The notes beneath the pieces are model-generated. The model was not told the origin of the DNA and searched no databases. It was given only the letters and a program-made list of their open reading frames with translations. A DNA stretch of 64,000 bases from WHSW01 sp963722175 (GTDB lineage: Bacteria; Actinomycetota; Thermoleophilia; Solirubrobacterales; 70-9): positions 1-64,000 of the forward strand of contig CAVRKA010000001.1 in assembly GCA_963722175.1 (NCBI GenBank). The letters are read 5' to 3'. Numbering within the stretch: the stretch's first letter is position 1; every line of letters begins with the position of its first letter. The position numbers and the translations under genes were made by a program. Of the stretch, positions 6,725-14,876 are shown in pieces.

Positions 6725-7456
6725 CTAGGCGGAGTTGATCGTGTCCGCCTCGGAGTCCACGCGATGCTCGGCGGAGACAGGAACTGCTTCAAGCGCCGCC
6801 GGCTCGAGGACCGCTTGGATGCAGTCGCGACTACCGCCGACGTAGGTCGCAAGCAGGTCGACTTCGGACGCGACGCACCAGGCCTTGTCGTCAGGCCACC
6901 ACAGGTTCGGCGGATGCTCAAACGAGGTCACGTCAGCGAGCAGGCCGGACGACAGGAAGTACTCGCGCCCCGGCAGGGCCACTTCGGCTCCCCGCTCGGG
7001 CTCGGAGTGATTGACAGCATCTACCTTCTCCTCCCCGACGAGCTGCAGAGCGATCGAGACGCCGAACCCAGTCCACGAGCAAAACCAGCACGGCTCGGGG
7101 GTATCGGTGAACTTGCTGAGCACGCTTGCCAGCGCGCGCAGTTCATCGTCTGACGGCTCTCCCTCAAGCGGCTCGCCATGGGTTCGATCCCAGGCCGCGC
7201 GGCCGCTGCCTGGAGCCGGCGTTGTGATCCGATGCCACTCCATCAGGGGATGGATTGTCCGACCCGTGCTCGCGGCGACATCTGCCCACGTCAGACCGGA
7301 ACCGGGATCGGGGGAATGCACGACTCGCGCGTATGCCTCAAATCCAGTTGGGACGATCGCGCCGACCGGGTTACCGCCATCCGGGGCCGACCAGGACGGC
7401 AGGAGTTGCTCCCCGAGCCAGGCCGCAGGAGAAGGGTCCTCGGCAGGGGTTCTCAC
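6725..7456 (-). CDS. Conserved hypothetical protein (actinobacterial type)
   Basis: 243 residues, soluble, tryptophan-rich. It has an N-terminal FEAYARVVHSP segment, a WADVAASTGRTIHPLMEWHRI segment and a C-terminal PDDKAWCVASEVDLLATYVGGS segment. I associate this arrangement with uncharacterised actinobacterial proteins. There are three Cys; CWFC near residue 123 could bind metal or form a disulfide. Its stop lies about 15 bp from hairpin J. Confidence 0.65.
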   Translation of the reverse strand: MRTPAEDPSPAAWLGEQLLPSWSAPDGGNPVGAIVPTGFEAYARVVHSPDPGSGLTWADVAASTGRTIHPLMEWHRITTPAPGSGRAAWDRTHGEPLEGEPSDDELRALASVLSKFTDTPEPCWFCSWTGFGVSIALQLVGEEKVDAVNHSEPERGAEVALPGREYFLSSGLLADVTSFEHPPNLWWPDDKAWCVASEVDLLATYVGGSRDCIQAVLEPAALEAVPVSAEHRVDSEADTINSA

Positions 7457-7487
7457 GGCAAGAAGTATCGCCTTCCATGCGGAGCAG

Positions 7488-7751
7488 CTACAGGAGCGCG
7501 AGAACGATCAGCACGGCTCCCACCAGGCCGGTTCTCACGGCTGTCCGTTCTAGCGAGTCGCCGTAGCCCCAGCGGGACGCGACAAACACGAGCGGGACCG
7601 CAAGGACGAGTAGCCAGTCAGCGTCGACCACCGCCCCAAGAACTGCGACGCCGATGACGAGTCCGAGGCACACAAGGACCAAGCCCGGACGGTCGGCGGG
7701 ACGTAGCGCGAGGCGGTCCAACACGGTCACCGCGGAAGTATCACTCCCCAT
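7488..7751 (-). CDS. Small integral membrane protein
   Basis: 87 residues with three hydrophobic segments (about 24-41, 44-61 and 70-87), the last running to the C-terminus. No recognisable motif. It lies 31 bp upstream of the 7456 gene on the same strand, so the two could be co-transcribed. Confidence 0.5.
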   Translation of the reverse strand: MGSDTSAVTVLDRLALRPADRPGLVLVCLGLVIGVAVLGAVVDADWLLVLAVPLVFVASRWGYGDSLERTAVRTGLVGAVLIVLALL

Positions 7752-7996
7752 GCTGAGGATGTGTCTTTCTGCGCGCGCTGGAGATCGCGTAGCTCTCTGC
7801 GGACTTCCCGTGTCTAAGCAGATGTGGGGCGACTCGCTTGCAAATCGGTTCGAAGCCCGTTCGGAAGGGCGGCGCAGCGGGCCAGCTCGCGGGCCCGAAG
7901 CGCGTCGCGGCGGTTCCTAAAGACCGCACCCAAACCCGGACGGACCTCCGGATCCGGATTCCGGGCCTCGCCCGCATGGATATCGGCCGTGGGGGG

Positions 7997-8060
7997 CCTC
8001 GCCGGCTCTGACCACCCGCCCCCACCATGGGGTGAGTTCGGGTGGTCAGATCCGGCGAGG
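7997..8060. repeat. 22-bp near-perfect inverted repeat with 20-nt loop
   Basis: Left arm 7997-8018 (CCTCGCCGG.. CTGACCACCCG) and right arm 8039-8060 pair at 21 of 22 positions. The surrounding 7752-8182 stretch holds no convincing gene. The hairpin is the only structure there and precedes the integration module. It could be a terminator, a plasmid/ICE origin element or a recombination site. Confidence 0.7.
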
Positions 8061-8182
8061 AAGAAGAGCTGGTGGCAAGCGGGCGAGGGGCGAAAGCAAT
8101 GCGTGGACTATCGGGGGATTGGGCTGTTAGAGGGGATGGAAATGGATGGGTTCAAGGACATGGGAGAAGGGGAGAGGTCGGC

Positions 8183-8839
8183 TTGAACCGCGATCGGGAG
8201 ATCGTGCGGTGGGTAAGTCGGCTGGGTGCGGTGTCGGTCGAGCAGATCGGCAGGCGGTTTCATGTCGGGCGGTCGGTGGCCTATGAGCTGGTGAGGAGGC
8301 TCGTTGGTTACGGGTTGTTGGAGCGAACGCAGACGGCGATCGGCGACCCGACCCTGATTAGCCCAACCCGCGAGGGGATCACCTACGCCGGACTGGGGCT
8401 CAAACGCCCGGCGATCCGCCTCGGCGAGGTCGACCACTGGCTGACGGTCGCCGACGTCGCGATCGAGCTCGAGGACCTCCACGGAGCGCGCCAGGTGATT
8501 ACCGAGCGCGAGCTGCGCTTCGAAGAGATGCTGGCCGGCAAGCCGATCGCCAGCGGGACGCTGGGGGAGACGCTCAACGGCCACCCGCGCCTTCACCGGC
8601 CCGACCTCGCCGTCTCGGTCGACGGCGGCTACGTCGTCTATGAGGTCGAGCTGACCCCGAAGTCGCGCTCGCGCCTGAAGGCGATCCTGCGGGCCTGGAG
8701 TTGGGCCGACAACGTGGTGGGGTGCTTTTACGTGGTGCCGCCGTCCACCCCTACCCAGCAGGTTGTTAATGAGGCGATCCGGCGGGTGCATGCCGAGGAC
8801 GAGGTGAGGGTGCTCGAATTGGGGCGGCCGTTGAGATGA
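8183..8839 (+). CDS. Replication-relaxation family-like protein
   Basis: About 218 residues from TTG 8183, which follows a GGAGAGG. Upstream ATGs at 8099 and 8150 are in or near noncoding-looking sequence. The N-terminal 60 residues are a winged-helix (VSRLGAVSVEQIGRRFHVGRSVAYELVRRLVGYGLLER). The rest resembles the PD-(D/E)xK-like region of replication-relaxation proteins: the core HRPDLAVSV.. YEVELTPKSRSRL carries D, E and K. Such proteins occur on actinobacterial integrative elements and plasmids. It overlaps the next gene by ATGA. Confidence 0.65.
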   Translation: MNRDREIVRWVSRLGAVSVEQIGRRFHVGRSVAYELVRRLVGYGLLERTQTAIGDPTLISPTREGITYAGLGLKRPAIRLGEVDHWLTVADVAIELEDLHGARQVITERELRFEEMLAGKPIASGTLGETLNGHPRLHRPDLAVSVDGGYVVYEVELTPKSRSRLKAILRAWSWADNVVGCFYVVPPSTPTQQVVNEAIRRVHAEDEVRVLELGRPLR

Positions 8840-9180
8840 CGCCAGCGCGGGCAGATGCTCGGCGCCTGGCGCAACTGACTCTGCCGGCGGCTACGAGGAC
8901 GCCGTCTGGCCGCCGGCTGCACTCAGGCCAACCGACCGCCGACGTCCGAGTACTTGCCGCGATTCCCCGCCTTGCGCTCACCCCGGCGGAGGCCGCGTCC
9001 GCTCTCGGAATGGGACTCACGAGCTTCAAGAAGTACGTCCAGCCGCATGTGCGGGTCATCCGCCGCGGCAAGCTGCGGGTGATTCCGGTCGGTGAGCTCG
9101 AGCGGTGGGCGGAGGAGAACGCGGAGGATCTGTTCGACACCGGCCCTCGGGATCGTGTCTCCGACTCCGCCCGGATGTAA
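8836..9180 (+). CDS. HTH/excisionase-like DNA-binding protein
   Basis: 114 residues. Residues 45-95 (LALTPAEAASALGMGLTSFKKYVQPHVRVIRRGKLRVIPVGELERWAEE) have the winged MerR/excisionase layout of AlpA/Xis-type proteins, with the conserved wing R-R-G-K-x-R-x-I-P. Translationally coupled to both neighbours (ATGA overlap before, TAATG after). It probably sets integrase directionality or element copy control. Confidence 0.75.
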   Translation: MTPARADARRLAQLTLPAATRTPSGRRLHSGQPTADVRVLAAIPRLALTPAEAASALGMGLTSFKKYVQPHVRVIRRGKLRVIPVGELERWAEENAEDLFDTGPRDRVSDSARM

Positions 9181-10439
9181 TGTCGAGCGGGATGGCAGAG
9201 GGGATCGAGGTCCGTCACGCGAACGGCTGTCGATCGACGGCCGGCGGACGCTGCAGCTGCGAGCCGACGTATCGTGCGAGCGTCTGGTCGAACCGCGAGC
9301 GCAAGCGGATCCGCAAGGCCTTTTCTTCGGCCGCCGAGGCGAAGACGTGGAGGGCCGACGCCCTGGTCGCTCTCTCGAAGGGTGCGCTCCGAGCGCCGAA
9401 GCCGATCACCCTTCAACAGGCCTGGGACGCGTGGTATGCGGGAGCGCAAGACGGGACGATCCGGAATCGTTCGGGTGACCGATTCAAGCCGTCCGCGTTG
9501 CGGGCGTATGAGGGCGCGATGCGGCTGCGAGTCCTACCCGCGTTCGGCTCGGCGCGGCTCGCAGATCTTGGCCGGCCTGACTTGCAAGCGTTCGCCGACG
9601 GGCTGCTTGCGGAGGGATTGAGTCCGTCAGCGATTCAGGTGGCCTTGCTTCCGGTGCGCGCCATCTATCGCCGTGCGATCAGCCGCGGCGAGTTGGTCAT
9701 CAACCCCTGTTCCGGTCTTCAGCTACCGGCGGTCCGCGGTCGTCGAGAGCGCTACGCATCGGCCGACGAGGCCGAAATGTTGATCGCAGCCGCGCCGGCG
9801 AGGGATCGGGAGATCTGGGCGACGGCGATGTACGCGGGCCTTCGGCTCGGTGAGCTTCGAGCGCTCCGGGTCGACGACGTTGACCTTGCCCGCGGCGTGA
9901 TTCACGTTGAACGCGGTTGGGACCCGGCGCATGGCGAGATCAAGCTCAAGTCGCACGCGGGGCGGCGGAAGGTTCCGATCGCGGCCGTTCTCCGAGATCA
10001 CCTGCTCGATCTACTGGCGCGAGCGGGTCGACCGGGTCCTGATCTGATCTTCGGCCGTACCGCCCACAGCCCGTTCGCGCCCAACATGCTTCAGCGGCGG
10101 GCGGATATGGCCTGGAAGGACGCGGGCCTGACGCGTCTGACTCCGCACGAGTGCCGCCACACCTTCGCATCGCTGATGATCGCGGCCGGGGTCAACGCGA
10201 AGGCTCTCTCGACGTTCATGGGCCACGCGAAGATCGGGATCACGCTCGATCGCTATGGGCACCTGATGCCCGGGTCCGAGGAGGAGGCCGCGGGTCTTCT
10301 GACTGACTATCTCGACGCTCAGCGCGGCCGCGCCGAGGAACAGGCGCGCGCCGCCGCTCCGAGCTCGGGACAACCGCGGGACAATCGTGCAGCGATTCGG
10401 CGACCCGAGGCGACCCGAGGCGACCCGAAAACGGCTTGA
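9180..10439 (+). CDS. Tyrosine recombinase / phage-type integrase, full length
   Basis: 419 residues from ATG 9180, overlapping the previous TAA by one base. It has an N-terminal arm-binding part (residues 15-60), a SAM-like core-binding domain (about 65-150) and a catalytic domain with Arg in GLRLGELRAL, the box HECRHTFASLMIAAG, the His in GHAKI, and the nucleophile Tyr in ITLDRYGH. All catalytic residues are visible. It is the only intact tyrosine recombinase here, so it is the first candidate for acting on the element it sits on, and conceivably on the hairpin sites. The C-terminus ends in a short tandem repeat (CGACCCGAGG units). Confidence 0.9.
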   Translation: MSSGMAEGIEVRHANGCRSTAGGRCSCEPTYRASVWSNRERKRIRKAFSSAAEAKTWRADALVALSKGALRAPKPITLQQAWDAWYAGAQDGTIRNRSGDRFKPSALRAYEGAMRLRVLPAFGSARLADLGRPDLQAFADGLLAEGLSPSAIQVALLPVRAIYRRAISRGELVINPCSGLQLPAVRGRRERYASADEAEMLIAAAPARDREIWATAMYAGLRLGELRALRVDDVDLARGVIHVERGWDPAHGEIKLKSHAGRRKVPIAAVLRDHLLDLLARAGRPGPDLIFGRTAHSPFAPNMLQRRADMAWKDAGLTRLTPHECRHTFASLMIAAGVNAKALSTFMGHAKIGITLDRYGHLMPGSEEEAAGLLTDYLDAQRGRAEEQARAAAPSSGQPRDNRAAIRRPEATRGDPKTA

Positions 10440-10651
10440 ACAAGCGACACTTCCCTTACTGAAGCCCTGGGCGGACGATGTGGATCATCGTCTTCACGGC
10501 CGTCTACATCCTCTAGTTTCGGCTCTACCAAGCCAAGTGGTGTCGCTGCGGGACACTCGCGGGACGACGCGCGGAAATTCGTGCACGGATTCGTGTCGGT
10601 ACCGGCGTCTGCAGCCGGCGCCGAGCGGTTGTCCGCGCGGCCATCAAAGCT

Positions 10652-10685
10652 CGGCGAAAAAAACGCGCACTCAGCATGGGATGCG
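10652..10685 (+). repeat. GCATGGAATGC motif, copy K
   Basis: GCGAAAAAAACGCGCACT then CAGCATGGGATGCG. It matches copy M at 40822 in layout (A-tract, ACTCAGCATG, GATGCG). Confidence 0.6.
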
Positions 10686-10756
10686 TGCCTCCCGACGAGC
10701 CGTGAACGTCCCTCAACTGTGCGTGTATGCCCAGTCCAGGGACGTTCGGCGAGATG

Positions 10757-10781
10757 CGCGCTCACGACGAAAAAGCGCTAC
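10757..10781 (+). repeat. GGACGA hairpin site L
   Basis: GCGCGCTCAC-GACGAA-AAAGCGCTACC. The loop varies by one base; the 3' arm AAAGCGCTAC is perfect. It is followed by CTCC, reminiscent of the A-tract to ACTC transition of the second motif. Confidence 0.6.
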
Positions 10782-10857
10782 CTCCGGCTTGCACGCCAGT
10801 CGGCGTCTAGAACTCGCTGTGCTCGGCGCGGTAGACGAGGTAGCCCGTAGAGCAACG

Positions 10858-10889
10858 GGGGGCGGCCGGGCCGGCGCCCGACCGCCCCC
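10858..10889 (-). terminator. GC-rich hairpin downstream of the 10908 gene
   Basis: Arms GGGGGCGG and CCGCCCCC with an internal second stem. It lies 19 bp past the stop of the minus-strand secreted protein gene. No long T-tract. Confidence 0.45.
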
Positions 10890-10907
10890 AGCTCGCGCCG
10901 GCCCGCG

Positions 10908-11345
10908 CTACGCGTTACAGGCGAGCTTCCACTCGATCAGGTTGCCCGCGTGGGGCGGCACCTCGCCGATGAAACGCAGCTTCGCGCGCCGGTACAGGTC
11001 CACCGTCTGACCGCCGCACTGCTTGGTCTTGATCTTCGTCAGCTTCGCCTTCACGCCGTAGCTGATGAAGTCGCCCTCGGCGCAGTTCGGGTCGCATTCG
11101 TTGATGTAGAACCAGCCCTCGCCCTTGGCCTTCTCGCCGCCCCAGGACGACCACTTCATCTTCCGCAGCAGGGCGTTGTCGTCGGCGCAGGCCAGGGTGA
11201 TCCGGTGCGGCTTCTTCTTCGGCGTCTCGCAGTCCTTCGGCGCGTAGACCTGTGGCACCGGCTCGACCAGTCCGCCGCTTGCCGGTGCGACGATCGCGGC
11301 GGTCAGGACGCCGACCGCGATCGCTCCGAGCACGATCCTCTTCAT
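10908..11345 (-). CDS. Secreted KW-W domain protein
   Basis: 145 residues: a signal peptide (1-24) ending ASGG, then a single domain with Cys residues at CETP, LACADD, NECDPNCAEG, KQCGG and LACNA. It carries LLRKMKWSSWGGEKAKGEG, which matches SLKWNWGSGRATGRG in the 3127 protein and HMKWTTWNKHPVGRG in the 40900 protein. GGAGAG lies before the ATG. Function unknown; extracellular and disulfide-bonded by inference. It sits at the edge of accessory region 1. Confidence 0.65.
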   Translation of the reverse strand: MKRIVLGAIAVGVLTAAIVAPASGGLVEPVPQVYAPKDCETPKKKPHRITLACADDNALLRKMKWSSWGGEKAKGEGWFYINECDPNCAEGDFISYGVKAKLTKIKTKQCGGQTVDLYRRAKLRFIGEVPPHAGNLIEWKLACNA

Positions 11346-11479
11346 CGCTCTCCTTCAGTAGGAACGGGTCCCTGCCGGGCGGGACCCTACCGCCGCGAAC
11401 GGCCGTATTGAATGTGGCTGGACCGATGGTCGATGGCGCGATACTTTGACCGGGGATCCGGCGACGCGAGGAGGTCCCG

Positions 11480-12136
11480 ATGCACAACCCGCTCCGTTCC
11501 GAGGCCGAGATGTTCCGGCTCGTGGTGATCGTCGGGCTCGCCGCCCTGCCGGTGATCGTGCTCGGGCTCGCCGCCGGGCCGGCGTGGGGCCTGGTCGCGC
11601 TCGGGGTCGAGCTCGGGATCGGGATCGGCCTGATCTGGCGCGGCTCGCGCGGCACGCTCCCGCACGAGGCCGAGGTCGCCCACAACGACGACGGCGTCCA
11701 CCGCATCCTCGTGGTCGCCAACCAGACGGTCGCCGGCCGCTCGCTGCTGAACGAGATCAATGAGCACCACACGGACCGGCCGACCGAGATCCTGGTCGTC
11801 GTCCCGGCGCTCCCGCACTCGCGTCTCGAGCACCTGGCGCACGACGTCGACGGCGCGATCGCCGAGGCGCGCGTGCGGCTCGAGGATTCGCTGGCGGCGA
11901 TGAAGGAGGCCGGCCTCAACGCCCGCGGCACGGTCGGCGACCACCACGATCCGAACGCGGCGATCGAGGACGCGCTGGCGACCTTCCCCGCCGACGAGGT
12001 GATCATCTCCACCCACCCGCCGGAGCGTTCGAAGTGGCTCGAGAGCGGTGTCGTCGAGCGCGCCGAGGCCGACATCCCGCTCCCCGTCACCCACGTCGTC
12101 GTCGACCTCGAGGCCGAGCGCGCGCCGGCGGCCTGA
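11480..12136 (+). CDS. Two-TM protein with universal-stress-like domain
   Basis: 218 residues. TM segments lie at about 12-32 and 35-52. The cytoplasmic part (residues 70-210) shows a Rossmann-like pattern (HRILVVANQTVAG, TEILVVVPALP, a long helical stretch, then ARGTVGDHHDPNAAIEDAL, DEVIISTHPPERSKWLE), which is the order of UspA folds. Similar standalone domains occur in the 59365 protein. Likely a membrane-tethered stress or nucleotide-binding protein; ligand unknown. Confidence 0.65.
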   Translation: MHNPLRSEAEMFRLVVIVGLAALPVIVLGLAAGPAWGLVALGVELGIGIGLIWRGSRGTLPHEAEVAHNDDGVHRILVVANQTVAGRSLLNEINEHHTDRPTEILVVVPALPHSRLEHLAHDVDGAIAEARVRLEDSLAAMKEAGLNARGTVGDHHDPNAAIEDALATFPADEVIISTHPPERSKWLESGVVERAEADIPLPVTHVVVDLEAERAPAA

Positions 12137-12151
12137 GGCCGTAGTTTCGGG

Positions 12152-12922
12152 TCAGCCGCCGCTCGAGCCGCCGCCGCCGACGCTCTTCAGCAGGTAGTCG
12201 ACCAGGCCCTTGAGATCGTCGGGCGTCAGGGTCGTGCCGAAGTCGCCGGGCATGATCCCGGCCGAGAAGCCCTGCGCGATCTCGTTTTCAGGGTCGACGA
12301 TCGACTCCTCCACGAACGCCGCGTCCTTGCCGGCCAGTGCCTGGTCCAGGTCGGGACCGGTGGCCGAGGTCGTCCCGGCCGCCTGCAGCGCGTGACAGAT
12401 GCCGCACTTCTCGGCGAACAGCTGCGGCGGCGCGAGCTGCGGCGGCTTCGCCCCCGGCACCCCGGCGACGCTGGCGACGTAGGTGGCGACGTCCTCGGCG
12501 TCCTGCCCGGTGACGAGCTCGGCCGGCATGTAGACCCTGTCGTAGTTGGCGGCGTTCGGTTCGATGTACCGCGGCGACTCGATCTGCGTCTGGACGACCC
12601 CCTCGATCGTGTCGTTGTCCATACCCGCGGCGCGAGCATCGGCGAAGGAGGCGTCGAGGTCGGGGCCGATATCGACGCTGGTCCCGGCCTCCGCGAGGGC
12701 GTGGCAGGTGCCGCACTTCTGCAGGAACAGCGCCCGCCCGCGGTCGATGTCGGCGTCCTCGGTGGCGTCGCAGCCGCCCACCGCAAGGGCCGCCACGAGC
12801 GCCGCCGCGACGACGCCAAGGCGGGCCGGGGCGATCCGCCGGCGACTACGGGAGGGGGCTGCGCGCACGGCGCGAATCCTATCCATCCGGCGCCCCAGAG
12901 CCGTGGGCAAGCGGGCGCGCAT
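12152..12922 (-). CDS. Diheme cytochrome c lipoprotein
   Basis: 256 residues (an inner Met at residue 13 is an alternative start). Signal with lipobox AVGGC near residue 51, then two class-I cytochrome c domains. Heme motifs are CGTCH (about 69-73) and CGICH (about 174-178), with candidate axial Met in VYMPAEL and GIMPGDF. The tail is Gly/Ser-rich. It probably carries electrons at the outer membrane face. It lies beside the cytochrome-oxidase-like cluster, so it is a candidate donor for a terminal oxidase; the local subunit II cannot accept electrons in the usual way. Confidence 0.85.
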   Translation of the reverse strand: MRARLPTALGRRMDRIRAVRAAPSRSRRRIAPARLGVVAAALVAALAVGGCDATEDADIDRGRALFLQKCGTCHALAEAGTSVDIGPDLDASFADARAAGMDNDTIEGVVQTQIESPRYIEPNAANYDRVYMPAELVTGQDAEDVATYVASVAGVPGAKPPQLAPPQLFAEKCGICHALQAAGTTSATGPDLDQALAGKDAAFVEESIVDPENEIAQGFSAGIMPGDFGTTLTPDDLKGLVDYLLKSVGGGGSSGG

Positions 12923-12975
12923 CCGTTAGGGTTCGAGCCGATCTGCACATGCGATTGGAGAAGGACGTCGGGTAG

Positions 12976-13398
12976 ATGGAAGTCCGTCAGGGGATGTCGA
13001 GCGTGGTGCTCACCGTAGGGGCCGGCCACACGCTGCGCGAGGCCGCGCAGCGGATGACGGAGAAGGGTGTCGGCGCCGCGGTCGTCCTCGACGAGGAGCA
13101 GCCCGGTCCGGGCGTCGTCTCCGAGCGCGACATCCTCAACTCGCTCGGACGCGGCGAGGACCCCGACGTCGAGCGGGTCGGCGACCACATGACCGACACG
13201 GTGATCTCGGCCGCTCCCGACTGGAGCCTCGAGCGGGCCGCGGTCGAGATGTCGCGCCGCCACATCCGCCACCTGGTCGTCGTCGAGGCGGGCGAGCTGA
13301 TCGGGGTGCTGTCGATGCGCGACATCGTCCGCGTCTGGACCTCCGACGGCGCGACGGCGAGCATGACCTCGCCGGAAGCCGAGCAGAACGCGGTCTAG
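12976..13398 (+). CDS. CBS-domain pair protein
   Basis: 140 residues made of two CBS motifs: residues 1-60 (VGAGHTLREAAQRM.. GVVSERDIL) and 65-125 (DHMTDTVISAAPDWSLERAAVEM.. LIGVLSMRDIV). Standalone CBS pairs bind adenine nucleotides and act as energy sensors. Divergent from the cytochrome c gene, with only 53 bp between. Confidence 0.85.
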   Translation: MEVRQGMSSVVLTVGAGHTLREAAQRMTEKGVGAAVVLDEEQPGPGVVSERDILNSLGRGEDPDVERVGDHMTDTVISAAPDWSLERAAVEMSRRHIRHLVVVEAGELIGVLSMRDIVRVWTSDGATASMTSPEAEQNAV

Positions 13399-13553
13399 GC
13401 GGGCGCCGAGCCGAGGCAGCGGTGCCGGCACGGAGCCGATCTCGCTGGGTAGGGGAGGGGGTCCTGCACGTTCGTACCGATATGAGGTGGTTTCGTGCAC
13501 CACCCCCCTACAGAACGGCATCGACCCGCCGCCAGCGCCGCGGGCGGACGCCG

Positions 13554-13835
13554 CTACTCGCCGCGCTTCGAGCTGCGCTGCAGCGGCACGGCCGGGATCA
13601 CCGCGGTCGCGATCCGCTGCTTGCGGGGCAGGCGGTTGAAGTTCTCGCGCGCATCGCGAATCCATGCCCACAGGGCGCCGAGGGCGACGACCGCGCCGAT
13701 GACGCCGTAGGGCCACCAGGTGAAGATCGAGGCGAGCACCGCGGCGAGCCCGAAGGCGATCAGCGCCGGCTGCCAGGACGGCTCCGGCACGTAGACCAGC
13801 TCCAGCGGCTGTCCGTTGCGGCGGTCTTCGGGCAT
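13554..13835 (-). CDS. Small membrane protein of the oxidase cluster (subunit IV-like)
   Basis: 93 residues with two TM segments (about 24-42 and 46-62) between an acidic/polar N-terminus and a basic C-terminus. Size, topology and position match the small subunit IV-type proteins that end actinobacterial cytochrome oxidase operons, but no motif is diagnostic. Confidence 0.55.
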   Translation of the reverse strand: MPEDRRNGQPLELVYVPEPSWQPALIAFGLAAVLASIFTWWPYGVIGAVVALGALWAWIRDARENFNRLPRKQRIATAVIPAVPLQRSSKRGE

Positions 13836-13844
13836 CCTCGTGGC

Positions 13845-13955
13845 TCAGCCGATGTAGATGATCGCGACCACGAAGCAGAGCGCGAAGACCGCGAGGGCGG
13901 CCGACGCTGCCAGGAGGCCGGCGGTCAGATTCGATGTAACACGGGTGCGGTCCAC
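13845..13955 (-). CDS. 36-residue single-TM protein in the oxidase cluster
   Basis: A short ORF with a GTG start at 13955. It encodes a short polar N-terminus (VDRTRVTSNLTAG) and one membrane helix (LLAASAALAVFALCFVVAIIYIG) running to the stop. It lies 12 bp after ctaB and 9 bp before the 93-residue gene on the same strand. Tiny one-helix subunits are common in heme-copper oxidases, so it is probably a structural peptide of the same complex. Confidence 0.55.
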   Translation of the reverse strand: MDRTRVTSNLTAGLLAASAALAVFALCFVVAIIYIG

Positions 13956-13967
13956 GGCGATCTTGTA

Positions 13968-14876
13968 TCAGACCACCCGGTCTATGGCCATCGCGCAGAA
14001 GAGCAGCGCCAGGTAGACGAGCGACCACAGGTAAAGCCGCAGCGCTGCGGCGCGGGTGGGATTGCGCAGCAGGTGGGCCGCCAGGGTCGCGAACGCGCCG
14101 CCGAGGGCGATCGCGGCGACGCCGTAGACCCCGCCCAGGAACCCGGTTGCGACCGGCAGCAGGGTGAAGGCGACCAGGATCAGCGTGTAGACCAGGATCT
14201 GGCGCCGGGTGGCCGCCTCGCCCTTGACCACGGGCAGCATCGGAATGCCGGTGCGGGCGTAGTCGTCCTTGATCAGCAGCGACAGCGCCCAGAAATGCGG
14301 CGGGGTCCAGAGGAAGACGATTCCGAACGGGTACAGCGCCTCCGGCGCCAGGCTCCCGGTCGCGGCCGCCCAGCCGACCAGCGGCGGGATCGCGCCGGCC
14401 GCGCCGCCGATGACGATGTTCTGCGGGGTCAGCGGCTTCAACCAGACGGTGTAGACGACGACGTAACCGAGCAGCCCGGCGAGCGCCAGCTCCGCCGAGA
14501 GCGCGTTCACGGTCAGGGCGAGCTGGATCGTCGCCAGGACGCCGAGCGCGATCCCGAAGGCGAGGCCGTGCACGGGCTCGATCCGCCCGGTGACCAGCGG
14601 CCGCCCCTGGGTGCGGACCATCCGCGCGTCGCGCTCGCGGTCGAGGTAGTGGTTGATCGCCCCGGCGCCGCCTGCCGCCAGGTAGCCGCCGAGCATCGTC
14701 CAGAGCACGGTCTCGATCGGCGGGAACGAGCCCAGGGCGACGATCATCGTCGCCACGGTCGTCAACAGCAGCAGCGAGATGATCCGCGGTTTGGTCAGCG
14801 AGGCGTAGTCGCGGGCCGTCCGGGCGAGCGACCGCTGGCGGGTCAGCCCGAGGCTGGTGGTGGTCGCGCTCTCCAT
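13968..14876 (-). CDS. ctaB: Protoheme IX farnesyltransferase (heme O synthase)
   Basis: 302 residues, about nine TM helices, UbiA superfamily. The prenyl-diphosphate site N-x3-D-x3-D is seen as NHYLDRERDARM near residue 88, with TKPR near residue 29. It converts heme B to heme O. It overlaps the ctaA stop by one base, so the two steps of heme A synthesis are co-expressed. Confidence 0.93.
   Translation of the reverse strand: MESATTTSLGLTRQRSLARTARDYASLTKPRIISLLLLTTVATMIVALGSFPPIETVLWTMLGGYLAAGGAGAINHYLDRERDARMVRTQGRPLVTGRIEPVHGLAFGIALGVLATIQLALTVNALSAELALAGLLGYVVVYTVWLKPLTPQNIVIGGAAGAIPPLVGWAAATGSLAPEALYPFGIVFLWTPPHFWALSLLIKDDYARTGIPMLPVVKGEAATRRQILVYTLILVAFTLLPVATGFLGGVYGVAAIALGGAFATLAAHLLRNPTRAAALRLYLWSLVYLALLFCAMAIDRVV

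Larger units (their letters stand above)
10440..10857. other. Intergenic region without a convincing gene
   Basis: About 420 bp between the integrase and the core-like genes. ORFs here lack plausible composition. It holds one copy of the GCATGGAATGC motif and one GGACGA hairpin (the last before 40 kb), so it probably marks the right boundary of the first accessory region. Confidence 0.5.

Noticed and set aside
7824..8186. 120-codon ORF over the 22-bp inverted repeat
   Set aside because: Lacks coding-like composition and a ribosome binding site, and crosses the hairpin.
10398..10427. CGACCCGAGG tandem repeat
   Set aside because: Under three units at the end of the integrase gene; too short to mean more than local slippage.
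10387..11010. 207-codon plus-strand ORF after the integrase
   Set aside because: Overlaps the integrase end and antisense to a signal-peptide gene; no protein-like pattern.
12226..14028. 600-codon minus-strand ORF across the cytochrome c and CBS genes
   Set aside because: Low-complexity Arg/Pro/Ser text in the wrong frame over better-supported genes.
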